From NCBI GenBank assembly GCA_017482565.1, contig JAFUMO010000055.1, positions 107,082-171,081 of the forward strand: a stretch of DNA of 64,000 bases, read 5' to 3'. The position numbers and the translations under genes are program-made. This DNA is from Bacteroidales bacterium. GTDB taxonomy: Bacteria; Bacteroidota; Bacteroidia; Bacteroidales; UBA932. The notes under the pieces were generated by a model. That model did not search any database. It was not told where the DNA came from and worked only from the letters and a program-made list of their open reading frames with translations. Below are positions 27,138 to 37,600 of this stretch, in pieces. Each line of letters begins with the position of its first letter. Position 1 is the first letter of the stretch.

Positions 27138-29225
27138 TTAATAGAATTTATATCTCTCGTCCTTTACATCAGCACCCTCTGTCATAATTGCCGGGATTAC
27201 CCTTGCAACACTTGCAAAAACCTGTGCATTTCTTGATTTTGCATCATCCTCTGTATAGAATGCGCCTGTCTCCTTACCATTTACAGTAAAGTAGTAGACA
27301 CCTATCTCACCAACTACCGGACCTACTATTGTATTCTCAGGGGCACCTGCCACTGCACCTATGAATTTAGGATCAAGCTGCTGTGAAGTAAGTGAAGAGA
27401 ATGCCATACCACTCTGGTTGCTTACAGTAGTGTTGAGCTTCTCTGCAACCTCAGCGATTGTTGTGGCACCTGCAATTGCCTCTTTTGTCTCAGCTGCAAC
27501 CTTCTCACCCTTCTTCTCCAGAAGAAGTACATTCATGATATCCTCTGCAACCTCATTGTAAGAAGCATAACCCTCAGGATGGATAGCAGTAAGGGCAACA
27601 ACAAAGAAGTATTTGTTGTCAACAGTAATGATAGGTGAAACATCACCAACCTTGCTCTCGTTTGCCCATCTTGAAATCTCTCTTGTATGCTGGTAGTTAG
27701 CCAAAGTCCTGGCACCTGGAAGAACCCTGATAGCCGGATAAACTGCAACGTTCATCTCCTTTGCTGCAGCATTGAACTTCTCCCTGCTGCCCTCGCTCTT
27801 GGTTACAATCTCGTTAGCCTTTGCATAGAAGTCTGAGTAAGTCTCCTTGCTTGCTACAGTCTCCTTTACAAGAAGTGCAACCTGCATCTTCTTCATAGGC
27901 TTGGTAGCGTCAGTTACCTTTACAATGTGTGTTCCGTATGTGGTCTTCAGCTTGAGGAAGTCCCCTGCCTTTGCCTGAAGAACGCTCTCCATACCTGGAA
28001 TCATATACTGCTGTGTCATCCAGCCAAGGTCACCTGCCTCAGCAACGTTAGGATTCCTGTCAGCTGACCACTCAGCAGCAAGCTCTGCAAAATTACCTTT
28101 CTTTGCAACTGCCATAAGGCTGTCTGCCTTGGCCTCATCCTCACCCTGGAGAAGGATGTGCTTTACAAATACTGAATCAGGCATCTGTTTGATATCAACA
28201 ACCTTTGCCGCAATGAAAGTGTTCTCCTGCTGGAACGGAGCCAATGTCTCACCAACCTTAGCCTTTGCTGCAAAATCCTCAAGCTCAGTTGCAATGGTCT
28301 TCAGTTCACCCTCCTTGTAATAATAAGGGTTAAACTGTGCATCAGAGTTCCTTGCAAGGAAATTCTTCATGTTTTCAGCTGCAACAAACTCATCGTAAAT
28401 GCCGGCAAACTCTGCCTCAGCAGCCTCAAGGTCTGCAACAGAAGGCACAACCTCAAACACTACATACTCAAGGTCCCTGCTCTCTGCCTGCCTGAACATC
28501 TCCTTGTGCTTCTCATAATACTCCTTTACCTGCTGGTTGTCTACAAACAGTGTTGAATCAATTGAGAAACCGAAAGGCCTTACAACAAAATCTACATTAT
28601 ATGTTGTATTATTCTCAGCAATTGCCCTGTTAAGCTCAGCAGGGCTCATATAGCTGCTCTGCTCAAGCAAAGAGAGATATTTTGTAAAGAGCTGGTCTTT
28701 TACGATGTTATCCTCAAGGAAGTTCCAGTACATTGAGAGCTGGCCGCTCGCATCCTGGCCCAATGCCTGTACAAACTCTGAAACCCTCTGTTTGCTGAAC
28801 TGTCCGTCCTCACCCATGAAAGATGCCTCCGACATGAGGACAGGAGATATATTTGCTCCCTGTGTAAGGTCATAAAGCTCCTCCTCACCCAAAGTAATGC
28901 CCGCACTCTTGATAGCAGGAACAAGCACTCTGTCAGCAATCTCATTCTGCCATGCAGAATTGTTGATAGCATCCTGAGTCTGCTCATCTGAAGATGTTGT
29001 ACCTGATGTCATCTGATAAATCTGAGTGAAATAATCCACTTTCTGCTGGTACTCCTGATATGGAATACCCTCACCGTTAATCTCTCCTACATCATATTTT
29101 GAAGAGAACATAGACATCGCACTCTGGAGAGTGGATGGATCCACAACGAAAGATAGCAACGCAACTGCGATGAGGACAGTGATGAAAGCCCCCATCTTTA
29201 CGCGTATTTTTTCTAGTACTGCCAT
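27138..29225 (-). CDS. PpiD/SurA-like peptidyl-prolyl isomerase, membrane-anchored
   Basis: A 695-residue periplasmic folding factor with one N-terminal membrane helix (GAFITVLIAVALLSFVV, residues 12-28). A SurA_N-like chaperone region follows. A parvulin domain lies near residues 340-445 (VFVKHILLQ, FAELAAEWSADRNPNVAEAGDLGWM, GDFLKLKTTYGTHIVKV). A second, degenerate parvulin-like part and a helical tail complete it. This is the usual Bacteroidota PpiD architecture, assisting outer-membrane protein folding. It lies downstream of the CNNM, lptC and TPR genes on the same strand, forming an envelope-biogenesis block. Confidence 0.92.
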   Translation of the reverse strand: MAVLEKIRVKMGAFITVLIAVALLSFVVDPSTLQSAMSMFSSKYDVGEINGEGIPYQEYQQKVDYFTQIYQMTSGTTSSDEQTQDAINNSAWQNEIADRVLVPAIKSAGITLGEEELYDLTQGANISPVLMSEASFMGEDGQFSKQRVSEFVQALGQDASGQLSMYWNFLEDNIVKDQLFTKYLSLLEQSSYMSPAELNRAIAENNTTYNVDFVVRPFGFSIDSTLFVDNQQVKEYYEKHKEMFRQAESRDLEYVVFEVVPSVADLEAAEAEFAGIYDEFVAAENMKNFLARNSDAQFNPYYYKEGELKTIATELEDFAAKAKVGETLAPFQQENTFIAAKVVDIKQMPDSVFVKHILLQGEDEAKADSLMAVAKKGNFAELAAEWSADRNPNVAEAGDLGWMTQQYMIPGMESVLQAKAGDFLKLKTTYGTHIVKVTDATKPMKKMQVALLVKETVASKETYSDFYAKANEIVTKSEGSREKFNAAAKEMNVAVYPAIRVLPGARTLANYQHTREISRWANESKVGDVSPIITVDNKYFFVVALTAIHPEGYASYNEVAEDIMNVLLLEKKGEKVAAETKEAIAGATTIAEVAEKLNTTVSNQSGMAFSSLTSQQLDPKFIGAVAGAPENTIVGPVVGEIGVYYFTVNGKETGAFYTEDDAKSRNAQVFASVARVIPAIMTEGADVKDERYKFY

Positions 29226-29301
29226 TTTATATTATAATTTTTAAGATTTTTTTCTTGCAAAGTGCGAAGATAGTAATTTTCTGCTGAATACAACAAAAAA
29301 A

Positions 29302-30573
29302 CTACTTTTGTAACACTCTCACGCCTACCGTCTCTATCCTTTTACGGGTAGTTTTCAGTATGGTGTAGGAGAAAGTTCCAAACTGCAATATCTCCTTCTC
29401 CTTAGGTATATTCTCGTTGTAATGCATGATGAGCCCTGCCAATGTCTCGTATTCATCCGACTCCGGAAGGTCAAGTCCAAACTTTCTGTTTATTTCCTCT
29501 ACCTCAAGCCTTGCCGAGAAGATATACTCATCATCAGAAATCTTCTTTTCAATGAACTCCTCCTTGTCGAGCTCATCATCAATGTTGCCGAAAATCTCCT
29601 CCATAAGGTCCTCAAGGGTAACAATACCGCTTGTACCGCCATACTCGTCCCTCACCACGGCAAGCGAACTCCTGTTTTTTGTAAAGTAAGCCATGAGGGT
29701 CTGTGCACTCATCTCCTCAGAGACATATGTAACCGTACGCAGCAGCTCAGGGATACTTGCCGGCATCTCCTCCCCAAACAGGTCCTTGGAATGTACATAA
29801 CCTATTATGTCATCCACATTCTCCCTGTAAACCAATATCCTGGAATATCCCTGCTCCAAAAACAGCTGGGCCAGCTCCTCCATGCTGTCCTGTACATCAA
29901 GTGCCGCTATTTCTGTACGGGGAATCATACACTCCCTCACCTTCACAGATGAGAAGTTAAGTGCATTCTGGAATATCACTATATCATTGGAGTGCTCATT
30001 CTCCTGCTCATCATCAGAGGATACTTCCGTTGAAAGGTACATGAGGTCACTCTTGTCAAACATGAGCTGCTCCCTGGCGGAATCTGTCCTCACACCAAAA
30101 AGCTTCATGAGCATCTCCGATATCCTGTTGGTGATGAATGTTATCGGATAGAAAAGATAATAGAAGAATATGAACAGCCAATAAAGCGAAGAAAACACTC
30201 CATTGGGGTTGAGCCTGCTCACGGCCTTTGGAAGAAACTCTGCGGTAACAAGCACAATGAGGGTGGCAACCACAGTATCTATTGCCAGGATTGCCCCCAC
30301 AGAAGCGGTGATGTATCTTTCAATAAGAGGATCCAGTATCTTGGCAATTGCTATACCATATATTACAATAGCCACATTATTACCCACGAGAAGGCAGGAG
30401 ATCACCTTCTCCGGCGCTTTCAGGAAACCCTCCATAACCTGTGCATACCTCTTGCCCTGCTTGCGGTCAAGCTCAATCCTCAACTTGTTTCCCGACAAGA
30501 ATGCAATTTCATACCCTGAGAAAAAGGCAGAAAAGACCAATGCCAGCACAGTAATGATAATATTGCCACTCAT
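29302..30573 (-). CDS. CNNM/HlyC-CorC family membrane protein with CBS domains
   Basis: A 423-residue protein with an N-terminal DUF21 (CNNM) membrane domain of three or four helices (IIITVLALVFSAFFSGYEIAFLSG, VIYGIAIAKIL region, VATLIVLVTAEFLPKAVSR). Two CBS domains follow at about residues 205-320 (MIPRTEIAALD; VVRDEYGGTSGIVTLEDLMEEIFG), and then a C-terminal CorC_HlyC domain. The family is commonly named hemolysin, but ion (Mg2+/Co2+) transport or resistance is more likely. Similar proteins in gliding relatives are called GldE. It begins 13 bases after lptC stops. Confidence 0.93.
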   Translation of the reverse strand: MSGNIIITVLALVFSAFFSGYEIAFLSGNKLRIELDRKQGKRYAQVMEGFLKAPEKVISCLLVGNNVAIVIYGIAIAKILDPLIERYITASVGAILAIDTVVATLIVLVTAEFLPKAVSRLNPNGVFSSLYWLFIFFYYLFYPITFITNRISEMLMKLFGVRTDSAREQLMFDKSDLMYLSTEVSSDDEQENEHSNDIVIFQNALNFSSVKVRECMIPRTEIAALDVQDSMEELAQLFLEQGYSRILVYRENVDDIIGYVHSKDLFGEEMPASIPELLRTVTYVSEEMSAQTLMAYFTKNRSSLAVVRDEYGGTSGIVTLEDLMEEIFGNIDDELDKEEFIEKKISDDEYIFSARLEVEEINRKFGLDLPESDEYETLAGLIMHYNENIPKEKEILQFGTFSYTILKTTRKRIETVGVRVLQK

Positions 30574-30585
30574 CCCAGCTAAATT

Positions 30586-31197
30586 TTACTTGATTGCAGG
30601 CCCCACAAAGTTGACAGTATCAATATACACACGGGTAGAGTCATTGCTTATGATTCCATAACTGTCAAAAGGCCTGTGGATCCGGGCATTCCTTGCCATC
30701 TCATCACTCTCCATACCGTAACCCTGCATATATCCGCTTGGAGAATACATCCTTACAAGCGTATGGGTGTGTATCCTTCCTTTTTCACGGTCCCAATAAA
30801 GGGTATCAGTCTCCATCCTCTCCCCCTTTATGAAGTTTGTGATCACCACATTGCCGAATGCCTCCCACTTTTCCTCCTTTCCCTTGGCCGCAGTGGTATG
30901 CCTTGCAATGTCAGACCTTATCTGTGTCTCCAGAAGTCCATCCCTGTTATAGGCATATACATCAAAACCGTTGGGGAAAAGTTCGTATGACTCCTCGTCA
31001 TTCTTGAACCTCTGCATCAGCGGCGACACCATCCTCATCTGGAGCATGCCGTTGCTTGTCTGTACAGCATTCATGTTCTCTATGGTCTGCACAGGAATTT
31101 TGGTGAGGTCCAGCGGTTCCTCCTGAATCTCATCCTTACAAGATACAACAATGGTAGCAACGGCAAAAACCATTGCTACCATCTGTATGAATTTCAT
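30586..31197 (-). CDS. lptC: LPS export factor LptC (lipoprotein form)
   Basis: This is a LptC-type protein, the single-span or lipid-anchored periplasmic link that passes lipopolysaccharide from LptB2FG to LptA. With the start at 31197 the signal is MKFIQMVAMVFAVATIVVSC, a good lipobox (Cys20); a start at 31230 is also open. The OstA-like beta-jellyroll features include MRMVSPLMQRF, ELFPNGFDVYAYN, VVITNFIKGERMETDTLYWD and the end DSTRVYIDTVNFVGP. Anchoring by lipid instead of a helix is usual in Bacteroidota. It is transcribed with the TPR and CNNM genes. Confidence 0.88.
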   Translation of the reverse strand: MKFIQMVAMVFAVATIVVSCKDEIQEEPLDLTKIPVQTIENMNAVQTSNGMLQMRMVSPLMQRFKNDEESYELFPNGFDVYAYNRDGLLETQIRSDIARHTTAAKGKEEKWEAFGNVVITNFIKGERMETDTLYWDREKGRIHTHTLVRMYSPSGYMQGYGMESDEMARNARIHRPFDSYGIISNDSTRVYIDTVNFVGPAIK

Positions 31198-31230
31198 ATC
31201 GGGTAACCCCTTGAACATTCTTGCAAACAA

Positions 31231-32577
31231 CTATTTGTTTGTCCTTACAGTTGTTGTTGCATGCATTCCGCCACAAGAGATTGAGTATGCTTTGCCATCA
31301 GTAAGGTCATACATGAAAGCATCCTCAGTCTTAGGGAAATACTGGCGGTAAGTTGCTGCAAGCTTGTTTGCCTCCTCTGTCAAAGTCTCATCAGCAGCCT
31401 TGGCCTTGTTCAGATAGTCAACAGCAACCCAATATTTAGCCCTGTTGTCCATATCATTTGCAGTACATCTCTGGCCAGCCCAAATATTTGCCATCAACAA
31501 GTTTGCCTTGCCTGCGTTTGCCGGATCCTTCTCAATTGCATCCTTGGCAGCGGCTACAGCCTTGGCGTTGTTGCCAACCTTGAAGTTGTATACGGCAAGC
31601 TCCATTGTAAGCTCACCATCCTTAATTGCATCCGACTCCTCGCTTGCAATTGCCTCCTCAAGGAATTTCACAGCATCAGCAGAATTGTCCCTGCTTGCAT
31701 GCAATTTGTAGAGGAAATATGAAGAAGTGTAAGAAGGCTCAATCTGGTGGAGTGAAGTAACAGCCTTGAGGAACAAATCTGATTTCACACAAACTGAATC
31801 TGCACCCAAAAGGCTTACGATAGGTTTCACAACATCAACATTTGTAGGCTCAGCCTCATATCTTGGTGTGAACACCATAACAAGGTTGTCACATGTTGCA
31901 ACACCGCTGGTTACGAATGCATTCTCAAATGCAGCACGTGCTGTCTTGTTGTCCTCTGAAGGGTTTGCGGCAACCTGTGCCTCCATGATTGGTGAAAGCT
32001 CGGTATATGACTTCAAAACCTCCTCGCTGCTCATCTTCTGCGCCTTGTACTGGTCAGAAGCCTTCTCCATGAAAGCTACAAGCAAAGCAGGTTTAGTCTT
32101 CTCTCCTGTAAGGGCAACAACCTCCTTGATGGCTGCCATAGTCTTCTCAGGCTCATTAGGACAATATGAAAGCATATCAAAGGCAATATTCTCTGCAACG
32201 GCATTCCTGTATTTAGGGAAGTTATCCCTTCTTACCTTATGGATAAGCATAAGGGTATCAAGCAGACCCTGCCTTACCTGTGCATTGTTTGCATTTGTCC
32301 TGATAAGGTTCTGGAAGATTGTCCTTCCATCTATGAACATATTGTGGCTTGCCTTAGGAGGACAAAGCTTGAAGGCTCCTCTCCACTGGTTTGCAGCCTC
32401 GTTAAGGTTGCCTGCTGATTTTGTAGCCCTGAACTGTTTGAGGTAATCCTTGTAGAAGTTAAGATAACTTACGCATTGGGCGCTGTCTTTGCCGTATTTT
32501 CCCTGGGCACCTGCAGAAACTGAACCCGCAAGGAAAAGGGCAACGGCTAGAGTTAGATAAACGTGCAATTTTTTCAT
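31231..32577 (-). CDS. Exported tetratricopeptide-repeat protein
   Basis: A 448-residue protein with a signal peptide (LTLAVALFLAGSVSAGAQ) and helical repeats throughout. The best TPR-like units lie around residues 330-400 (YNFKVGNNAKAVAAAKDAIEKDP; KYWVAVDYLNKAKAADE). It ends with an Asp/Thr-rich tail. Located between an outer-membrane protein gene and lptC, it is likely periplasmic and involved in envelope assembly, but no partner can be named. The same neighbourhood (coaX, outer-membrane protein, TPR protein, lptC, CNNM, PpiD) is, to my knowledge, common in Bacteroidales. Confidence 0.85.
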   Translation of the reverse strand: MKKLHVYLTLAVALFLAGSVSAGAQGKYGKDSAQCVSYLNFYKDYLKQFRATKSAGNLNEAANQWRGAFKLCPPKASHNMFIDGRTIFQNLIRTNANNAQVRQGLLDTLMLIHKVRRDNFPKYRNAVAENIAFDMLSYCPNEPEKTMAAIKEVVALTGEKTKPALLVAFMEKASDQYKAQKMSSEEVLKSYTELSPIMEAQVAANPSEDNKTARAAFENAFVTSGVATCDNLVMVFTPRYEAEPTNVDVVKPIVSLLGADSVCVKSDLFLKAVTSLHQIEPSYTSSYFLYKLHASRDNSADAVKFLEEAIASEESDAIKDGELTMELAVYNFKVGNNAKAVAAAKDAIEKDPANAGKANLLMANIWAGQRCTANDMDNRAKYWVAVDYLNKAKAADETLTEEANKLAATYRQYFPKTEDAFMYDLTDGKAYSISCGGMHATTTVRTNK

Positions 32578-32604
32578 GAAATCATTGTTTAGTTATATTT
32601 TATT

Positions 32605-33909
32605 TTACTGATATCTTTTCTTTATGAACCACATGTCGTGCAGATTGAAGTTCAGGTTCACCTGCACATATCTCTCCCTTACCATACCGTTTTCAAGCGA
32701 ACCCCTCTGCCCAAGGTCTACAGACCATGTAAGTGCATTGTACCACCTGAATATAGGCATTGACATACCTAATGTTATTCCGGCTGCATTTACCTGATTC
32801 CCGGCAATGTTTACATATGACTTGTCATAATAAGCACCAAACCTGTATGTTGCCCTCTTGAGATAATATCTGATGTCATACCTGTTTGGTATATACTCAA
32901 ATCCTACCCTGAATGAACTTGCAACAGACGGCTTGAAATCCACACCCGGAGTCTCTCCAAAGAATGAACCCTTCCAATCCTGTCTTGTGTAGTCAAATCC
33001 AACCATCCACTTGTCCTGCTTCTTGATTGAGAATCCCAGGGAAATCTCAGAAGGGATATCAACCTTATATCCCGGAGAGGTAACAAGCTTCACTGTATCC
33101 ATTGTAGATGATGAAACTGCAAGGGCATAGCTGGTATGGTCACCGTCCAGCTGGCTCTTCAACCTGTAGGTTGCACCTACGGTAAGGATAGTGTTCTTTG
33201 CAATGTTGCCAAAATACTGCACTCCTATCCTTCCCGACAAGGCCCTTACATCATAATCCCATCCCGTATTGATGTTCCTTACAGAGGCATCCGAATCAAA
33301 GGAGACATTGCTGTATCTGTTGAGTGCCCCAAAATAATATATCATCTCTGCACCCACAGCCACATTCTTTGAAAGGTTTACAGCTGCACCTGCAAAGAGC
33401 TGGTTTATGCTTCCTGTACCATATTTCTCGTAGGAGATGTCCCCATATTTTGCAATCAGCTCCTTGTCCTGCTCCTTTGACTGAAACTTGTATCCTATGC
33501 TGCTGTATGGCGTAACGCCCACAATAAGCGCAGATTTCTTGTAGATGGGAGCTGTAAAGATCACATTCTGCATGTTTGCTGTATTGTATGCAGACTCCAC
33601 ATTTTTATCTGTGTTGTAAAAGTTCTTCATTACCAGACCAAAATCAAGCATGAAGGAAAGGGTATCCCTCTCAGTGATTGAAGCGGGGTTAAGATAGTTT
33701 ATCACCCTGTTGTCCCTCACTCCTGTTCCTATTCCCCCCATACCCATATTGAAAGCAGTCCCCTGCCTCTGGATATCACCTATACCAAACAACGAATAAG
33801 GTGTATATGTACCAAGGGCATCCGTATCCTGCGAAACAGCCTTTGGGCCGAATGCCAGAAACAGAGCCGCAACAATTAAAATTCTCCTAACAAATCCTGT
33901 CTTGTGCAT
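32605..33909 (-). CDS. Outer-membrane beta-barrel protein, FadL/PorV-like
   Basis: The 434 residues start with a signal peptide (ILIVAALFLAFGPKAVSQ). The N-terminus of the mature part (SLFGIGDIQRQGTAFNMGMGGIG; YLNPAS) looks like FadL/TodX-type or PorV-type barrels of Bacteroidota, which have a Gly-rich plug and the NPA motif. Alternating hydrophobic strands continue to a C-terminal segment ending in a basic tail. A transport or type IX secretion-like role cannot be decided. Its start overlaps the end of coaX by 23 bases, so the two are co-transcribed. Confidence 0.8.
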   Translation of the reverse strand: MHKTGFVRRILIVAALFLAFGPKAVSQDTDALGTYTPYSLFGIGDIQRQGTAFNMGMGGIGTGVRDNRVINYLNPASITERDTLSFMLDFGLVMKNFYNTDKNVESAYNTANMQNVIFTAPIYKKSALIVGVTPYSSIGYKFQSKEQDKELIAKYGDISYEKYGTGSINQLFAGAAVNLSKNVAVGAEMIYYFGALNRYSNVSFDSDASVRNINTGWDYDVRALSGRIGVQYFGNIAKNTILTVGATYRLKSQLDGDHTSYALAVSSSTMDTVKLVTSPGYKVDIPSEISLGFSIKKQDKWMVGFDYTRQDWKGSFFGETPGVDFKPSVASSFRVGFEYIPNRYDIRYYLKRATYRFGAYYDKSYVNIAGNQVNAAGITLGMSMPIFRWYNALTWSVDLGQRGSLENGMVRERYVQVNLNFNLHDMWFIKKRYQ

Positions 33910-34624
33910 AATAATCTGCTATTAGGGCTAATCCCGACAGCACCAGATTCTTAACTACAAAGATGGAACTTTTGACCTTTTCTGCAAAATAAAAAGAATC
34001 CCCCCCTGTAAAAATCACCGTATGTCCGGGATACCTGTTAATGTAACCCTCTACTTCAAAAATCAGACCTAAAACTACACCGGCAGTCATCGCACCGGCC
34101 GTATCAGTCCCCTTTTCATCAAATTCCCTGCCAGGATCTATAAGCGGAAGCTTTTTGGTAAAGGTATTCAGAGCCCTGAACCTGCTCTGCATACCCAACG
34201 AAATGTTGCCCCCCTCGTATACTCCCCCGGCACTTATAAAATCAACCGTAAGTGCTGTGCCGAAATCAAACTTAATGCAGTCCCTTCCCGGAAAGAGCAT
34301 CGCTACCGCAACAGCGGCCGCAAGCCTGTCTGAACCAAGACCCTTTGCAGGAAATCCAAGCTTCAGGTTTACAGGAAGCCTTGTATCTGTACCGAAAACC
34401 ACAAATTTGCGGCATCTGGCAGAAAGCACCTCCTGCATGTGTGCATCATCATCCTTTACAGTAGAGAGGACGATTGCATCAAAGAAAGTATCTTTCATCA
34501 CTGAAAGTATAAATTCCAGCGTATCAGGTTGCGAACTCCTGAACATCTCTCCAAGTTCACCCCCCCTGCCGCTGAATGCAACCTTACAGTTGGAATTGCC
34601 TATATCAATCAGTAGATTCCTCAC
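33887..34624 (-). CDS. coaX: Type III pantothenate kinase
   Basis: CoaX phosphorylates pantothenate, the first step of coenzyme A synthesis, and is resistant to CoA feedback. The ASKHA-fold marks are LIDIGNSNCKVAF (phosphate 1), GSDRLAAAVAV, FDFGTALTVDFI (phosphate 2) and IFTGGDSFYF. Length 245 aa is typical. It lies 12 bases downstream of mfd and overlaps the outer-membrane protein gene. Confidence 0.95.
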   Translation of the reverse strand: MRNLLIDIGNSNCKVAFSGRGGELGEMFRSSQPDTLEFILSVMKDTFFDAIVLSTVKDDDAHMQEVLSARCRKFVVFGTDTRLPVNLKLGFPAKGLGSDRLAAAVAVAMLFPGRDCIKFDFGTALTVDFISAGGVYEGGNISLGMQSRFRALNTFTKKLPLIDPGREFDEKGTDTAGAMTAGVVLGLIFEVEGYINRYPGHTVIFTGGDSFYFAEKVKSSIFVVKNLVLSGLALIADYYAQDRIC

Positions 34625-34636
34625 CAGAATTACACT

Positions 34637-37600
34637 TTATAAGTTTGCAAAGATAGACATTTTCATTTTAAACACAACATTATATCCTTTTTCTATTGAA
34701 TCAATCCCTTTGATTTTCAATATCAATTTTTTGTTGTGCTCACTTACCTGCATGTTACTGTATGATGAATTGATATAATTCAGAATACCGGCAAAGAGCG
34801 GTGAACTGTAATAAGATGACTGTTGGTTACCAACAAAATAAACCAGCATCATGTTATTTTTCATCACTATCCTCTCAAATCCCAGTTCCAGGGCCTCCCA
34901 CCTCAGCCTCACCACATATGTGAGCTGTATGAGCTGGTCCGGCAGCTCTCCAAAACGGTCCCTGAGGTCATCTGTGAACTTTACAAGTACCTCTTCAGAT
35001 GTTATTGCATCCAGTTCCTTGTACAGGCGTATCTTTTCGGATGTAAGGGATATGTAGCTGTCGGGAATGAGAAGTTCCATATCTGTGTCTATGGTACAAT
35101 CAGTCACATATTTCTCGGGCTCCCTGCTTCCCTGTACAGCTTCCTGGAACATCTCCATGTTGCCGCTGTCCTGCTTTATCTCCATGAAGGCCTCTGAGAG
35201 GATTTTCTGGTATGTCTCAAATCCCATATCTGCAATGAAGCCGCTCTGTTCCCCTCCAAGGAGGTTTCCCGCACCCCTAATATCAAGATCCTGCATTGCT
35301 ATATTGAATCCGCTTCCGAGATCTGAGAAAGCTTCAATTGCCCTCAGCCTGCGCCTTGCATCATCTGTTATCGCCGCCATTGAAGGGACAATAAGATAAC
35401 AGAATGCCTTCTGGTTTGAACGCCCTACCCTTCCACGCAACTGGTGGAGGTCACTCAGCCCGAAGTTCTGAGCCTGGTTTATTATGATTGTATTGGCATT
35501 TGGTATGTCTATGCCATTCTCCACAATGGTTGTAGCTATGAGCACATCATAATCGCCGGCCATGAATTCCAGTATCTTCCCTTCCAGTTCTTTGGGCTCC
35601 ATCTTCCCGTGCCCGACACAAGTCTTCACACCGGGGCATATCCTCCTTATTATGTCCTCAACTGCAAGGATATCCTCTACCTTGTTGTGTACGAAATATA
35701 CCTGTCCTCCCCTCTCAATTTCATACGTTATGGCCTCCCTAACCAGCTCCTCATTAAAATCAATGATCTCTGTCTGTACGGGAAGCCTGTTTGGAGGTGG
35801 TGTATTTATGATTGAAAGATCCCTTGCTCCCAATAGCGAGAACTGGAGGGTTCTTGGTATTGGTGTTGCCGTTAGGGTTAATGTATCAACCGAGAGCTTC
35901 AGCTGCCTGAGCTTTTCTTTTGCCGCCACACCAAACTTCTGCTCCTCATCAATTATAAGGAGTCCAAGATCCTTGAACTGCATCTCCTTGTTCAGGAGCC
36001 TGTGTGTACCAATTATTATATCTGTCTTGCCTGTCTTGAGGTTTTCTGCTGTCTGTTTTATCTCCTTTGTTGTCTTGAGCCTGCTTATATATTCTATGGT
36101 GCATGGAAAATCCTTCAGCCTTTTCTTGAATGTCTTGTAATGCTGTAGGGCAAGTATGGTTGTAGGGACAAGCAGTGCAACCTGTTTTCCGTCAACCGCT
36201 GCCTTGAATGCTGCCCTTACTGCAATCTCTGTCTTGCCGAATCCCACATCCCCGCAAACCAGACGGTCCATAGGAAAATCCCTCTCCATATCCTCCTTAA
36301 CAGCCTGCGTTGTCTTAAGCTGGTCCGGGGTATCCTCGTACATAAATGATGCCTCAAGCTCATGCTGGAGATAACTGTCGGGAGAAAAGGCAAAACCCTT
36401 GGCCTGCCTCCTCTCTGCATAAAGCTTTATAAGATCCTTTGCTATATCCTTTACCTTGTTCTTTGTCTGGGTCTTTAGCTTTTCCCAAGCACCTGTGCCA
36501 AGCTTATAGATTTTTGGAGGAGCACCCTCCTTGCTCTTGTATCTGGATATCCTGTGTATGCCGTGGATTGAGACAAAAATCACATCATTATCCTTATATA
36601 TCAGCTTAATAGCCTCCTGCACCTTTCCGTTCATGTTTGTCTTTACCAGACCTCCAAACACTCCCACACCATGATCAATATGTACAACATAGTCACCTAT
36701 CTGGAACGCACTCAGTTCATTGAGGGTGAGCCTCTCGCTCCTGGGAACCTCCCTCTTTATCTTAACTCTGTGATAACGGTCAAAAATCTGGTGGTCTGTA
36801 TAAAGGCATGTCCTTGCTGCATTATCCACAAATCCTGTATGGATGGAACAGTCAAGTTCGGTAAACTCAGGTACTTTTGTCACATCATCCCCGCTGTTAT
36901 GGGCAAATATGCTCCTGAGCCTCTCAAACTGCTTTCCGTTTTCACTACATATATATATGGTATACCCTTCAGATATTTTCCTGTTGATATCTGTGAGCAG
37001 GAGGTCAAAATTCTTGTTGAATGAGGGCTGCGGAGAAATGCTGAACTCCACCTGCACCTGCCCATCCATATGGAAATCATTGAAAGTTACTATCCTCTCC
37101 TGCATGATGTTTCCAAGCACCTGGGAATACTGTTCCCCCTGCATCACACTTATGTCATTTATCCATACATTTGTCTTTCCCTTTCCTGCAAATTCAAGCA
37201 CATCAACCAGCTCCTCCTCCATAACTTCCCCCTTATCATAGATGTTTGGGAAAATCTCCACCTCTTGAAGTTCCCTGAATGATCTTTGCGTATTTGTGTC
37301 AAATTCCCTTATGCTCTCCACCTCATTGCCAAAGAAATCTATCCTGTACGGTTTGTCTGAAGAGAAAGAGAACATATCTATAATGCTGCCCCTCAAGGCA
37401 AACTGTCCCGGTTCTCCTACAAAATCCACCTTTTCAAAATTATATTCCTGCAATGTCTCCTTAATGAATTCATGGGATACCATCTCCCCTTTCCTTATCT
37501 TGAGTATATTGCTTTTCAACACCCTGCTGTTGGGAATTTTCTCATAAACTGAAGCAGGATACGCTACAAGTATTATCTTTTTTAGAGTAGATTCGCCATC